A DNA stretch of 64,000 nt, taken from Cryptomeria japonica (lineage: Eukaryota; Streptophyta; Pinopsida; Cupressales; Cupressaceae). Location of the stretch: positions 206,443,190 through 206,507,189 of the forward strand of contig NC_081409.1 in NCBI RefSeq assembly GCF_030272615.1, read 5' to 3'. Below are positions 21,478 to 32,827 of the stretch, piece after piece. Below the pieces are notes generated by a model that did no database searches, had not been told where the DNA came from, and saw only the letters and a list, made by a program, of their open reading frames with translations. Made by a program: the position numbers and the translations under genes. Position 1 is the stretch's first letter. The number at the start of each line of letters is the position of its first letter.

Positions 21478-22809
21478 ATTGAGAGGGGGGTGAAACAATT
21501 TGCTCAAAAACTTTACTCAACTCAAACACAACTTCAAATCTGATAATTAATAGTGAAAGCATAAATAAACACCACATCAATAACACACATAACATAAACA
21601 TTTTTGGCACGGAAAACCCGGTTAAGGAAAAAACCATGATGGGAACCTACTCACAATATGATGATACCCTATTAGAAGTATATGAAATATTGCATTGGGG
21701 AATGCACATGGATTCAGGTACATTGCCTAGAGCCCACTGGTCAAAATACATAACAAGACGAGCTACAACCCTGAAGAAGACTCACTATCTTACAAAAGGA
21801 TTTGGATTACATTTGGAAGATCATGAACTGATAGAATAACATCTCCTCATGCCTGGTTACAATTTAGATTAAGAACATAACACATAATATTCTCCTTCAC
21901 ACTACTTCACACTTCTTTACACTATCTCACTGCTTCTGAAAGATCAAAACAATATGTACACACATATACTTCTCTCTCACATGATTATTATATTTATTTA
22001 TACATATCGTCAACCTATATTACAAGGTTGGCTCAACGCACATAAAAAATTACAAAGCTATAACCATAAATGCTACAATAACACATGCAGACCAAAACAA
22101 TGTCGACTAAGACATAGTATGGACCTAAATCACCACCTTGAACATGAAACACCTCCAAGAATTACACCATGAACATCCGCAACACGCTACAATCATCTGG
22201 TCACCAAAAAAGTTGCATAACACGAACATACTAGAGAAATCATTGACAACGAGCACATTGATCAATGCGGACCACCAACACAAATAGAACATGATCTAGA
22301 AACATCCATGAGCAATTTGAATTACCACAAAAACCAACACAACATCACCACTTACTAGAATCTCCATCATCATTATATAGAACCTCAAGAACACTCACTG
22401 AACTGACTGTCAAACTGAAAAATTCAATTGCGAACCTCCAAATCATAAAACATCTAAAGTGAGGACACACCAAAATGTCCCAAACACTCTGCCAAATCCA
22501 CAAACCAAAATATTGTAACATGGAGCAATGTGGAGTGAAATTCAGAACACTGAACAACTAAAAAAACAACCGCAATACCGGACCTCATAACTTGATCAAA
22601 TCACCATGAAAACCACTCAAAATCAGCTGAATCAACTAGAGATACTTATATCAAAACCCTTTAATCTGCAACAACTCAACTGCAATACAATGGCCAAACC
22701 AACTCACTTAATCCGACTGCAACATTGGAACATATAAAGGAATATTTTGACAACAATGACAACACATCACTCAATCAATCCAAACACATATTTACACATT
22801 ATCTCAACA

Positions 22810-23288
22810 TGCCCTAGTCTAGACTAAGGAACCCCACCACCCTGGACCCCCTTATTAAAGACCCAATTTAAATTTGGGTAGCCTTTCTCCCTCCTTGATG
22901 AATTTTGGTCCTCGTGGCTCAACTTGACCTTTGGAGGTCAACCTAATTGATAATTTACCCAGGGAACCCTATATCAATTCATTTGATGATAACACACATA
23001 TCCCATCATTCGTGCATTTGTCAAGAATTTTTCATCAAACATTCTCAAAAATTCAAGGCAACATTTCATCCTTCAAGCATTATAGAGAAAATTCACATCA
23101 ATTTTCATGCAAGCATGTGTGTTTGATTAGGTAATTCATGTTCATGTGTTTGTCATGTTATCAAATCCAACATTTGTGATCATATCTAAAGAGCATTACA
23201 TCATCAATCTTCCTATCAACCATTTCAAATATAAGGTATATCTCCTAGCATTTACTTCAATATTTATATTATTCTATTCAAGTTTTTA
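22810..23288 (+). repeat. E1 3' LTR, segment 2
   Basis: The segment resumes at tgccctagtct and aligns with E1 5' LTR positions about 2216-2722. It includes ttttggtcctcgtggctcaa, tttgatgataacacacatat and the gcaagcatgtgtgtttgatt block. It contains the donor of the intron-like segment at 23236. The E8 insert interrupts it. Confidence 0.8.
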
Positions 23289-24260
23289 TAAAAGTAGAAT
23301 ACTGTGTCATGTTTTAGGCTAACTTATCAGCAAAAGTGAATTTAAGTTTTTCTAACTAAAAGTTAAATTTAGTCAAACATATGGTCTATATAAATTCATT
23401 ATACTTAAGTTATATATGGACCATAAATTTTCCAATTGTAAGTGTCTACTAAATGCATATTTTATATCACTTTGGGCCTAATTACCAATTTTTATTTATT
23501 TTTAAAAAAAAATTTAAACTCGATGTTTCAACAACTCCTACTCTTATAAATAATTTTTTTTTTGAAATGTAAAAATACCCTTTTGTAGATCTACAAGTGA
23601 ATATTCCAAAATATATCTCTTTTAATGTTTTATTTATTTTTTATATTTTACATTTTATTTTTATTGAAAGTAGGTCATCGACACTTAAATATAAGATTGA
23701 TTATCTTGACAAGAAAAAATCCTAAATTTATTTAATTTTTTTTTAAAAATATGATGCACTAGAGAAAAGAATCTATTCCAAGATGATATAATTATTTTCT
23801 AATTTGGATAAAGAATGAATAAGAAAAGTGACAGAAAATGGAAAGAGTTATATCTCAGTACATGCAACTTTTCAAATTTATTGAAAAATATATATTTATA
23901 AAAAATTGTAAAAAATATATCCATGTACTAAAGTTTCAAGTTATCAATATACAAAAAAAAATTGAAGGAAAAAATGTTAAATTTATTAAATAAAGTGTGG
24001 CGGCTTGTGTAACTTCAATTTCAGCATTCTATCAACAACTAAATTGTAGTGTTTAATTTATACCAAACTATATTCAAATAGTTTTATAAAATTTTATAAA
24101 AAATTACAAACATAAATTACATAAAAAAATATACATTTTATTAGTTTACATCATTTTAAAATTCAAAACATATATTTCACTTTCTATTGATTCAATTTAA
24201 AAAATTGAATCAACATTAGCCATTTCCTTTCTAAAAGTGTGGCATAGCTTTGTACTTTTA
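23289..24260. mobile_element. E8: AT-rich insert with short inverted ends
   Basis: About 1 kb that is absent from the matching place in the E1 5' LTR (near 2722). The left end TAAAAGTAGAATACTGTGTCA (23289-23309) and the reverse complement of the right end, TAAAAGTACAAAGCTATGCCA (24240-24260), agree at about 15-16 of 21 positions. They look like decayed terminal inverted repeats of a small DNA transposon. No coding capacity is seen. The exact ends and the target duplication (possibly TA or an AT-rich site) are unclear because both flanks are A/T runs. Confidence 0.45.
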
Positions 24261-24289
24261 CCCTATAAATAAAAATAAAAAATAAAAAA

Positions 24290-24917
24290 TTCTAAACCGG
24301 GGTTTGACCTAAGGCAAACCCCTATCCACAACCTCATTAATTCTCTTTTTGTGTGTAGGAAATTGACTCTAGAGCTATGATTGAATATTTTGATAGAGTT
24401 GACGATGACGAACAAGTTTAGTTTTCCATGGAGCAAAAAGTGGAGGACTAGGATGACCTACCATCTTGGTCTCAAGAATTTTGCTTGAGCTTCAAATAAT
24501 GGATCAAATGAATCTCCCTATTCCATGAAAGATTGCACTTGCCTATCTCAGAGTTATAGGACCAGGGTGATCTACCATCCCAGTCCCAACAATTCAAACT
24601 GAACTTTCAGGAACAGGTTCTAATCTTATTCTTCTGCTTAGATCCTTATATGTGGGTCTTTTTTATATATGTAGTAATCTATTTCACTTCAATTATCCAT
24701 TGCTTCATCCTAAACTCTACAATACCAATCCAATTTCAACTCAAAAAGGGGAGACAAACAAAACAAGTGATTCTAATTAGTATTTCAGCCCTTTTCATAA
24801 TTGAATCGTGGCTAAATCTATTGGATTTGACCCCCTTTTTAATGTAATGGTCCCTTAGGTAAGATTAATGGTTTTATTATCTTAATTGGTAAAACCCTAA
24901 TTTTACCAACCATTATA
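24290..24917 (+). repeat. E1 3' LTR, segment 3 (LTR end)
   Basis: It resumes with ctaaaccggggtttgaccta, matching 2744 in the 5' LTR. It contains the intron-like acceptor (24358) and ends accaaccattata, equivalent to the CATTACA ends of E4 and E5. Part of it (24450-24580) has no counterpart in the 5' LTR, which was shortened there. The TSD gaaat follows. Confidence 0.75.
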
Positions 24918-24922
24918 GAAAT

Positions 24923-25169
24923 AATTTTTATTCACATGTTAGACAGACTAAAGAAATATTCTAAGGTGTCTAGGGCTAAAATTTTACAAAATAAATCAAT
25001 TGTTATTGGGTGGAAATTTATTTATCATTATTGACTTAAGAAGAAGAACCAAAAATGGGGTGGACCTAAAAAATTTATGAAATACCATGAAATTATTTTG
25101 TAAATGACCCTTCATTAAAAGAAATCTACGAGTTGATGTTTAAAGAAAGTTGTAAACACATTTTCTTTC
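24923..25169. other. Spacer between E1 and E9, nothing recognised
   Basis: AT-rich DNA with no motif or repeat that I can match elsewhere in the window. It may be the right flank of the E1 target site. The junction to integrase-like sequence lies between about 25170 and 25240. Confidence 0.5.
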
Positions 25170-25234
25170 ATTGCTTAGTAGAATTCAAGTGTTTTAAAAA
25201 GTCCTTGAACTTCATACAACATATATTATTTAAC

Positions 25235-25894
25235 TTATTTTGCAATGATCATGGTATAAAGAGACAAGTGTTTGCACTGAGAACTCCACAGCAAAATGTG
25301 ATAGCTGAAAGAAGAAACAAATCTATTGTAGATTGTGCCAGAACCCTGATGATAGAAAAGAGGGCACCTTAAACATTTTGGAGAGAAGCAATAAGCACTA
25401 CAGTCTACACCTTGAACCATGTACAACTGAAGAAAGGAACTTGGAAGACACCATATGAAATCTGGCATGACAAGAAACCTAATGTATGTTATTTTAAAAT
25501 ATTTGGGAGTAGATGTTATGTTCACAAAGATGACAGAAATGGAAAGTTTGATCAGAAAAGCGAAGAAGGAACATTTCTTGGTTATTCTTCTAGAAGTAAA
25601 GCATTTAAATGTCTGATCAAATCATCTATCAAAATAGTGGAAAGCGCAAATGTGAAAATTGATGAATTTGCAAAAAGAAATGATGAAGGAAATTCCAAAG
25701 AACCATAAGATTATGAAGAGTTTGTATATGTTCAACCGAGAAGTCCTACCGAGAAAGTTGAGGAAGAAAATGAAGAAAATACCCAGTTACCGAGTGATGA
25801 AGAAGATCATATAGAGCCTACCGAGCCTATATTAGCCAAATATGTTAGAAGAAATCATGCATCAAGTCAGATTATAGGAGATAAGGATGATCCA
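25235..25894 (+). pseudogene. E9 integrase C-terminal half
   Basis: It begins with NDHGIKRQVFALRTPQQN near 25245, which includes the region of the catalytic Glu in the AERRNKS context. It continues with TFWREAISTTVYTLNHVQL, KTPYEIWHDKKPNV and the GKFDQKSEEGTFLGYSSRS block near 25550. Stops occur at 25370 (TAA before TFWREA) and 25706 (TAA). An acidic linker (EEENEENTQLPSDEED) follows toward reverse transcriptase. The N-terminal zinc domain and the first two catalytic Asp residues are missing by truncation. Confidence 0.85.
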
Positions 25895-26820
25895 GTGATG
25901 ACAAGGAACAAACTGAGACAGAACACATGTCTGATATCTACATTTGAACCGAGGATAGTAAAAGAGGCATTTAGCAATGAAGATTGGGTAGATGCTATGA
26001 CAGAAGAGATTGAACAAATCAAGAAAAATGAAACATGGACACTAGTCCCAAGACCAAAAGAGAAAAATGTAATCGGTACAAAGTGGATTTTCAGAAACAA
26101 GCTAAATGAAAAAGGTGAGGTCATTCAGAATAAAGCAAGGCTAGTATACAAAGGTTATGCTCAAGAAGAAGGAATAGACTATGGTGAGACTTTGCACCTG
26201 TGGCAAGACTTGAGGGAGTAAAAACATTGTTGGCATATGCTGCTTACAAAAATTTCAAGGTATATCAAATGGATGTTAAATCTGCATTTTTGAATGGTAT
26301 ACTAGAAGAAGAAGTTTATATTGAACAACCTGAAGGATTTATTGAAGAGAAGAATAAAGATCAGGTATGTAAGTTGAACAAAGCTTTATATGGCATAAAG
26401 CAAGCACCTAGAGCATGGTATAAGAGATTGCACTCTTACTTAATGAAGATTGGTTTTATGAGAACAAGTGAAAACAACAACATGTATATGACGAATGATG
26501 AGGATAATGGAATACTGATTTCAGCCATATTTGTTGATGATATTATTTTTTGTGGAAATAATTCTTTATGCAAGAACTTTGGAAATGAAATGTGCAAAGA
26601 ATTTGAGATGTCATTAATCGGTGAAATAAAGTATTTTATAGGTTTACAAATACTGCAAATGAAAGATGAGATTTTCATTACTCAATCCAAGTATATAAAG
26701 GAAATCTTGAAGAAATTTGGAATGGAGGATTCTAAACCTGTAAGTACTCCTATGACTACCAATTGTAAACTATCAAAGAATGATGAATCTGCATCTGTTG
26801 ATGAGACACTTTACTGATAT
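25895..26820 (+). pseudogene. E9 reverse transcriptase
   Basis: Motifs in order are EDWVDAMTEEIEQIKKNETW, NVIGTKWIFRNKLNEKGEV, ARLVYKGYAQEEGIDYGET, then a frameshift near 26195-26210. After it come YQMDVKSAFLNGILEEEVYI, LNKALYGIKQAPRAWY and the intact catalytic FVDDIIFC near 26530. IGEIKYFIGLQILQ and STPMTTNCKLS close the domain. A TGA at 26816-26818 sits where a CGA Arg codon is expected. It is otherwise complete and of typical Copia length. Confidence 0.9.
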
Positions 26821-27474
26821 ATGATTGGAAAGTTACAATATGTAGTTCACAACAAGCTTGATATAGCACATGCAGTAGGTATAGTTGCAAGATTTTCTAC
26901 AGATCCCAAAGAAACTCATATGACAACAATCAAGAGAATTTTCAGATACCTGAGAGGCACTGAAGATTACGGTTTAGTATATAAAAAGAGGAATTTAAAA
27001 GTCTATATTGATGCTGATTGGGCAGGAAACATTGACGACAGAAAAAGCACAAGCGGTGGAGCTTTCTTCTTAGGTGAAAGACTAGTAAGTTGGCTTTGCA
27101 AGAAACAAGGATGCATTTCACAGTCAACAACTGAAGCTGAATATGTTGCTGCAGCATTGAATTGCACCAATATAGCATGGATCAAACAACTGTTGGAAGG
27201 TATGAATGAGAAAGTTATCGAGTCAGTAACTATATTCTGTGATAATACTAGTGCTATTAACATTTCAAAGAATCTAGTAATGCTCTCTAAGACAAAGCAT
27301 ATCTCTATAAAGTATCATTATCTCAGAGAAGAACTTCAAGAAAATAAAGTTGTGTTGGATTATATTAGTTCAAAGGAACAAATAGCAGACATCTTCACAA
27401 AGCCACTGCCAAGGGACACTTTTGAGTATCTCAGAAGCAAGTTAGGGGTCCTACCCCTATCTTCTAGTCACTGA
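26821..27474 (+). pseudogene. E9 RNase H and pol C-terminus
   Basis: An open frame of 217 codons continues in frame with reverse transcriptase after the TGA. It contains VGIVARFSTDPKETHM, IFRYLRGTEDYGL, the catalytic YIDADWAGN, GGAFFLGERLVSW, STTEAEYVAAA and KTKHISIKYHYLRE. The end is QIADIFTKPLPRDTFEYLRS followed by a natural stop. This domain is intact. Confidence 0.9.
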
Positions 27475-27696
27475 CAGAGTTCGGTGAAAGCATCAATTCT
27501 ATGACTCTACATAATACTATTTATGAGTTGATGCTGATTTACACACTTTAGGAGGTCACCTAAAGTTGTGCAGGAAATAGTGATTGAAGACAAGATGCTC
27601 TAACCGAGACTGAGATGATACATTTGAATATGTTTTAACTACAAGGAAATTACTTCACAGGGGAAGAAATCATGAATTAGTTTTACTTTCTGGCAT

Positions 27697-27884
27697 TGTT
27701 GTCAAAGGGGGAGAAGACTAATAGGAGAAGATAGGAGAAGACTAATGACTGGGGGAGAGAATTTCAGGAGAAATCAAGGATAACAAGAGAAGCTTAACAA
27801 CAATCTGAATCCGAATCACTTGGAATAAATCAAGTTAGTATTGCCATTAAATTTGGTATTGCCATCAATGCCAAAGGGGGAGAT
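27697..27884 (+). promoter_or_regulatory. E9 doubled polypurine tract
   Basis: gttgtcaaagggggagaaga (27700-27719) and gccaaagggggaga (27870-27883) are about 170 bases apart. The second abuts the LTR start at 27885 and would be the functional plus-strand primer. Confidence 0.7.
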
Positions 27885-28715
27885 TGTTGGCATTTCAATA
27901 AGTTTGTTGGTATAAGGATATTGAGAAGGTTGTTGGAGATTATTGATATAACTGATAAAGGATAATTACTGTCTTAATAATATTATTTTGTCATTGATGT
28001 CAAGAAATTGATTTTCTAATTCAGTATGTTGTTGCCATATCTTAAGAAGTATGTTTTGATGGGTATAAAGATGTCGGTAAGTGACACAAAATGAATGTGA
28101 AAATGAAGGGGAATAATAAGTTATTCAATGGGCAACTATTACCGAGTTAGACAGTGATGAGATTTTGTTGTTTTGATTGTTTTGATATCCTATATATGTG
28201 TACTCATTGACTGAATAAGAATAAGAAAAGATTTCATTCAATAGATGAATATAGGTTTAATATTGTTCTATGTTACCAAGCAATGAAGCTAGTCGGTAAA
28301 TCCCAAGGTTATCGATATCGGTTAAAGAGGGCAAAATGTCTACCGAGTGAAGTTCAGTATTAATCAAGTAACAACTGAGCAGCAACAAAATGCATTGGAT
28401 GAATAAAAGCATTATTAAATGAAGGAAGCCAATGAGCTAGAGATGTATAGATGATTGGTATGTTGTGCAAGAAGTTTGTTAAGGATCTACGACAATGAAA
28501 ATACAAGAGTTAGATCTACAGTGCAGATTACACGGTCATAACCTAGCACAAGTACCAAGGAAGGAATACAAGTTCCAAGGCGAGATAAAACATTTTTCAG
28601 ATCGAAGGATTCAATGAACCTAGTCAAGTTTGATGATCTGATGGCTAAGATTAATCATGGGAAATGTGATCAAGGAGATTAAGCAGTTAGTGCATGCTAC
28701 CCATAGAGGTGTAGT
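27885..28715 (+). repeat. E9 3' LTR, truncated
   Basis: It starts TGTTGGCATTTCAATAAG and contains ttgtcattgatgtcaagaaa, the near-start element shared by the Copia LTRs here. It has several CGGTAAA/ACCGAG motifs. The GGTTTTTCC module and terminal C-tract are absent, so the LTR is cut somewhere before 28716. The end coordinate is approximate. Confidence 0.6.
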
Positions 28716-29594
28716 CTCTATTTTTAATAATTCTTTTATTAATCTTCAATTTATGCAAATGTATAGTGATATGCCATTTCCACTAATCACCCCAAGACAC
28801 TTTCTTAATATTTTCCAAACATCAAATCCATAGCTACAAAATTATATCTATGAATTTTGCATAATTATGTAGTCCCTTATGATACATAGTGGAAACCATT
28901 TCTTTATGTAGGAGACTTGCAACTATGAGCACTATCTTCATTCATCCAAAATGAAATAAATAAAGGATAGAAAATGATAAATTATACAAAGATATAGAAA
29001 ACAACACCACTAACTCTTAAACCATAATCATGTAATCTAGATCACATGCCAAACACTTGGTTTGCATTTGTTGGATGAATTGATGCACAAGGAAAAATCA
29101 TGGCAGCCAAACTATCAACTCACATTATTTTTGGGAAATTGGCACAAACTCCAACAAGGGAAGTTTTGGAAATCCTTACAACATGATCTCATGAATTGAC
29201 AAATGAGCTAAAGAGAAAGGAGATGCATTCACTGTATCATTAAATTAGCCATCTAAAGGGCACAAAGGTATATGTAGTTAACCAAAGGACAAGATGAGCT
29301 ATGGTTTCCTCTTATGGTTTAACCATGAATACATAATCAAATGCCTCCTCCTACTTGAGGGAAAGTAGGAAATTAAGCTTGGGGATGTGTTGGGTAAAAA
29401 TGGAATTGGGTATATTAAGACCTAATCCGACTCTCATTCACACATTGGAATGCAAAAGAGACTAAGGAAACGATTCACTTTGACTTCCTCTCATGTAAGA
29501 GAGTCAAGGAATACTTTAAAGGTTTATATTCCTTTACTGATACGAGGGAAATGAGTCAAATGTAGAATAATGATAAGCTAAGCTAATGATGTAT
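28716..29594. other. Spacer between E9 and E10, nothing recognised
   Basis: AT-rich DNA without LTR ends, open frames of note or polymerase motifs. It could include degraded LTR or gag sequence of E9 or E10. No match to other parts of the window was found by eye. Confidence 0.5.
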
Positions 29595-30090
29595 ATGAAA
29601 ACAACAAGGCATGTAGGATCAAAGGCAAGGGAACAATATCATTGGATGGTAAGACTAACACTAATAATGTTTATTATGTTGAAGGATTAAAGTATAATCT
29701 TTTAAGTGTAGGTCAAATGGTGGATAGAGGATTTCATTTACAATTCAAGGATGCGAAATGTAAGATCATCAATAGATCTGGATTGGAAATTTCTTCTCGG
29801 ACCCAAACCAATGGAAACATCTTTCATTTGAACTTCAGTGAGAAAGATTTCTTGATTTCTCAGATTGATGAAAGATAGTTATGGCATAAGAGGATGTGTC
29901 ATGTGAATTTTGATTGCATGGTGAAGATCAATTCAACATAAACTATCAGAGATTTGACCAAGATTGTCAAACCTCATAATCTGGTATGTAGAGAATGCCA
30001 AATGGGTAAGCAAGACAAAACTTATTTTAGAAACATACATGATAAATCTAATGAAATTCTTGACCTTATTCATGCTGATTTGTGTGGACC
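29595..30090 (+). pseudogene. E10 protease tail and GAG-pre-integrase domain
   Basis: NNVYYVEGLKYNLLSVGQM (near 29665) is the conserved protease end. The GAG-pre-integrase domain follows with LWHKRMCHVNFDCMVK (near 29880) and CRECQMGKQ (near 29990). Stops occur at 29876 and near 29939. The protease active site itself lies upstream of the truncation and is lost. Confidence 0.8.
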
Positions 30091-31062
30091 ATAAAGGACT
30101 AAAAGTTTTCAAGGTGATAGATACTTTATGTTACTTATTGATGATTATTCTAGAATGATGTGGGTAGCATTTTTCAAATAAAAATCTGAAGCTTTTGAGA
30201 AATGTAAAATCTTTAAAGCTACGGTTGAGACTGAGACAAGACTGAAGATAAAATGTTTGAGATCAGATCAAGGTGGCGAGTTTACATCTGGTGAATTCAA
30301 CTTTTGTGAGAAGAATAGAACCAGAAGACAACGTTCTGCACCTATAAGTCCACAATAGAATGGATTGGTGGAAAGGAAAAACACAACCATGTTGGATGTG
30401 GCAAGGACAATGATGACAAAAGCTAGATTGCTTGATATTTATTAGAGGGAAACTATCAATACAGCTGTATACACTTTCAACGGAGTACATATTAAAGGTG
30501 ATACCGGTAAGACTCCTTATGAATTATGGTTTGGTCATACTCCTACTATCAGATATTTCATAATTTTTGGAAGTAAATGTTACATTACATTAGAAGAGAT
30601 GATGCATAGGGAAAATTTGATCCTAGAAGTGATGAAGGAATATTTTTGGGTTATTTTACTAAGAGAAAAGTATATAGATGTTATAACAAAAGATTGAATA
30701 GGATAACGAAGAGCATAAATGTCAAGGTGGATGAACAAGGCAATAATCAGGACAGATCATATGACTGCAGACCGGAAGATGAATTTATCAAACCTGAACC
30801 GGTAATGCAAGAAGCTGCTCAGAACAGTGAACTAGTGACTCCGGTAACATTAGAAAACTCAACTATGATAGAGGAACAACAGAAAGAGTCAGTAAGTCAA
30901 GAAAATTCAAAGACTCCTTGGTATGTGAAACTAAATCATTTTGAAGATCAAATCATTGGAGATAAAAGCAAAGGTGTGATGACTAGAAGAAGGCTAGCTA
31001 TTGAAGAGGTATGTTTGATTTCTCAAATTGAACCAAAATCATTTATTGAATAAAGTAAAGAT
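30091..31062 (+). pseudogene. E10 integrase
   Basis: The core starts near 30095. Motifs are FMLLIDDYSRMMWVAFF, CLRSDQGGEFTSGEF (near 30255), SAPISPQ-stop-NGLVERKN (near 30340, the stop replacing a Gln codon) and KTPYELWFGHTPTIRYF (near 30510). The triad context D, D, E is still visible. Several in-frame stops and at least one frame change (near 30590) break it. The C-terminal linker 30646-31053 includes KTPWYVKLNHFEDQIIGDKS, which matches E6. Confidence 0.82.
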
Positions 31063-31990
31063 GAAAATTGGATAAAATCAATGGAAAAAGAATTAGATCA
31101 GATAGAAAAGAATAAGATATGAGAAATAGTTCCTAGACCTAAAGATAAGAATATTATTGGAGCTAAATGGGTTTTCAGGAATAAATTGAATGAGGAAGGT
31201 CAAATTGTGAGGAACAAGGCTAGATTAGTTTGAAAAGGTTATTCACAGGAAGAAGGAGTTGATTATGATGAGACTTATGCCCTGGTTGCAAGAATTGAAG
31301 TGGTAAGACTATTTCTTGTCTATGTTGCACACCAGAACTACAAAGTATATCAAATGGATGTCAAATGCACATTTCTAAATGGAGATCTTGAGGAGGAAGT
31401 CTACATTTCTCAACTTGATGGATTTTCTTTATCAGAAGATAAGGACATGGTTTGCAGATTGAAGAAAGATTTATATGGACTAAAACAAGCCCCTAGAGCA
31501 TGGTATGCTAGATTGGATAAATATCTTTCAAAGCTTGGTTTTAGAAAAGGTAATGTTGATAGTAACCTATATTAAAAAATTGAGAATGATGACATACTGA
31601 TCATTGAAGTCTTTGTGGATGATATCATTTTTGGAGGAGAAGATAGTCTATTCATGAAATTTGTTGATGATATGAAGAATGAATTTGAAATGTCTATGAT
31701 TGGTGAGATGAAATGTTTCTTAGGTTTGCAGATTACTCATAGTGATAAAGGTATTTTAATTTGTCAAAATAAGTATGTGAAGGAGTTACTTAATTTGGAC
31801 TTGAGAATTCTAAACCTATCGGTACTCCTATGATAACCGGTTGCAAATTGTCAAAGGATGATGAATCCCCTAAAGTGAATCCAAGTAGATACAAATCAAT
31901 GATTGGTGGATTGATGTACTTAACTCAGACTAGACCTGACATTATGAATGCTATTTGTATTGCTTCTAGATTTTAGTTAGATCCTAGAGA
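31063..31990 (+). pseudogene. E10 reverse transcriptase
   Basis: Visible motifs are AKWVFRNKLNEEGQIVRNK (near 31165), YSQEEGVDYDETYALVARIE (near 31240), YQMDVKCTFLNGDLEEEVYI (near 31350), YGLKQAPRAWYARLDKYLS (near 31475) and the catalytic FVDDIIFGGED (near 31610). Stops occur near 31121, 31231 and 31573, and a frameshift lies near 31793. Both catalytic Asp residues remain. Confidence 0.85.
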
Positions 31991-32570
31991 AACTCATGAT
32001 ATTGTTGTCAAGAGGATATTCAGGTATTTGGCAGGTACAACAAACCTTGGGTTATGGTATCCAAAGAATGATGACTTCAGATTATGTGCCTATACAGATT
32101 CTGATTGGGTAGGAGATGTGGATGACAAAAAGAGCACTACTGGTAGTGCATTCTTTCTTGGGAAGAAGTTGGTTTCATGGCTTAGCAAGAAACAATCATG
32201 TACTTCATTATCTACTGCTGAAGCAGAATATGTAGTTGCTGCTACTAACTGTACTCAGATTTTATGGATGAAACATATGTTAAAAGATATAAGAGTAAGT
32301 TATGATGATCCTATTGTTATTCACTGTGATAATATGCCTTCTATTGATATGTCAAAGAATCTGGTATTTCATTCCAAATGAAAATGCATTTCTATAAGGT
32401 ACAATTTCTTGAAGGAAAAGGTTGAAGCCAAGGAAATCAGATTAGTTTATGTGCCCTACTAAGGAGAAGATTGCAAATATTCTAACTATACCATTGCCTA
32501 AAGATAATTTTGAATATCTCAGAGATCAGTTGGGGGTTACCAACCCTCTGGAAGAGACTTAGAGATCCAG
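31991..32570 (+). pseudogene. E10 RNase H and pol C-terminus
   Basis: The catalytic YTDSDWVGDVDDKKST lies near 32090, then FFLGKKLVSWLSKKQSC, STAEAEYVVAATN and MKHMLKDIRV. A TGA at 32379 replaces a codon in HSKxKxISIRYNFLKE. Further degraded sequence reaches the conserved end (LPKDNFEYLRDQLGV, near 32490-32535). Confidence 0.82.
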
Positions 32571-32699
32571 GAAAGCATCAATCCGGTAAGCTTATCAGAT
32601 ATTTTCTTTGATCTAGGTTGATGGGATGATGATACTACTCAGGGGGAGTAGTCAGCTATTTGGTTCAATATTTTTGGTTTGGTATTCATCCTTTGTTAT

Positions 32700-32827
32700 T
32701 GATGTCAAAGGGGGAGAGATGGTATTCATGTGAAAATCAATCATATCTTTGAGGGAGATTGTTGTCATTCCTTGGAACTTGGATGTTTTTTACATTCAGT
32801 GTTGCCATCAATGCCAAAGGGGGAGAT
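32700..32827 (+). promoter_or_regulatory. E10 doubled polypurine tract
   Basis: gatgtcaaagggggagagat (32702-32721) and gccaaagggggagat (32813-32827) lie about 110 bases apart. The second directly precedes the LTR. Confidence 0.7.

Larger units (their letters stand above)
14794..22809 (-). mobile_element. E7: Copia solo LTR (minus strand), split by E6
   Basis: E7 lies between 14794 (TATTGGCAAC, ancestrally TGTTGGC) and 22809 (CTCAACA). Excluding E6 and its duplicated site it is about 1.35 kb, with no internal region, so it is a solo LTR. Near its left end it carries the minus-strand form of the Copia C-tract module (gagaggggggtgaaac at 21481) and the module ggaaaacccggttaaggaaa near 21612. 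Its flanks, cactc and tgccc, differ by three transitions. They both map to the same gtgccctgg stretch of the E1 5' LTR, so the ends are approximate. Confidence 0.65.
2007..24917 (+). mobile_element. E1: non-autonomous LTR retrotransposon (gag-remnant family), hosting nested insertions
   Basis: E1 begins TATAGCATCGTAAAT at 2007, a decayed form of the TGTAGCATCCTAAAT start seen in E5. Its second LTR starts TGTAGTGTC at 14583 and ends CATTATA at 24917. The flanks gaaac (2002-2006) and gaaat (24918-24922) look like a 5-bp target duplication with one transition. After the nested elements are removed, it has LTRs of about 1.2-1.3 kb and about 2.2 kb of surviving internal DNA. That internal DNA holds one small zinc-knuckle-like gag remnant and no protease, integrase or reverse transcriptase. 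The internal noncoding DNA matches E5 at several points, such as the acatgtgtgtt...ttaggacctattctttg stretch near 3607 and 44690. E5 and the solo LTR E4 belong to the same family. It is probably a Gypsy derivative mobilised in trans; the family assignment is inferred. Confidence 0.75.
25170..28715 (+). mobile_element. E9: 5'-truncated Copia retrotransposon
   Basis: Copia pol from within integrase to RNase H is followed by polypurine tracts and the first ~830 bases of a 3' LTR (from 27885). The 5' LTR, primer site, gag, protease and the N-terminal half of integrase are absent, and the 3' LTR lacks its C-tract end. Both ends are thus lost and no TSD can be read. Its pol is the best preserved in the window, with one frameshift and three stops, all explicable as C to T. 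Confidence 0.85.
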
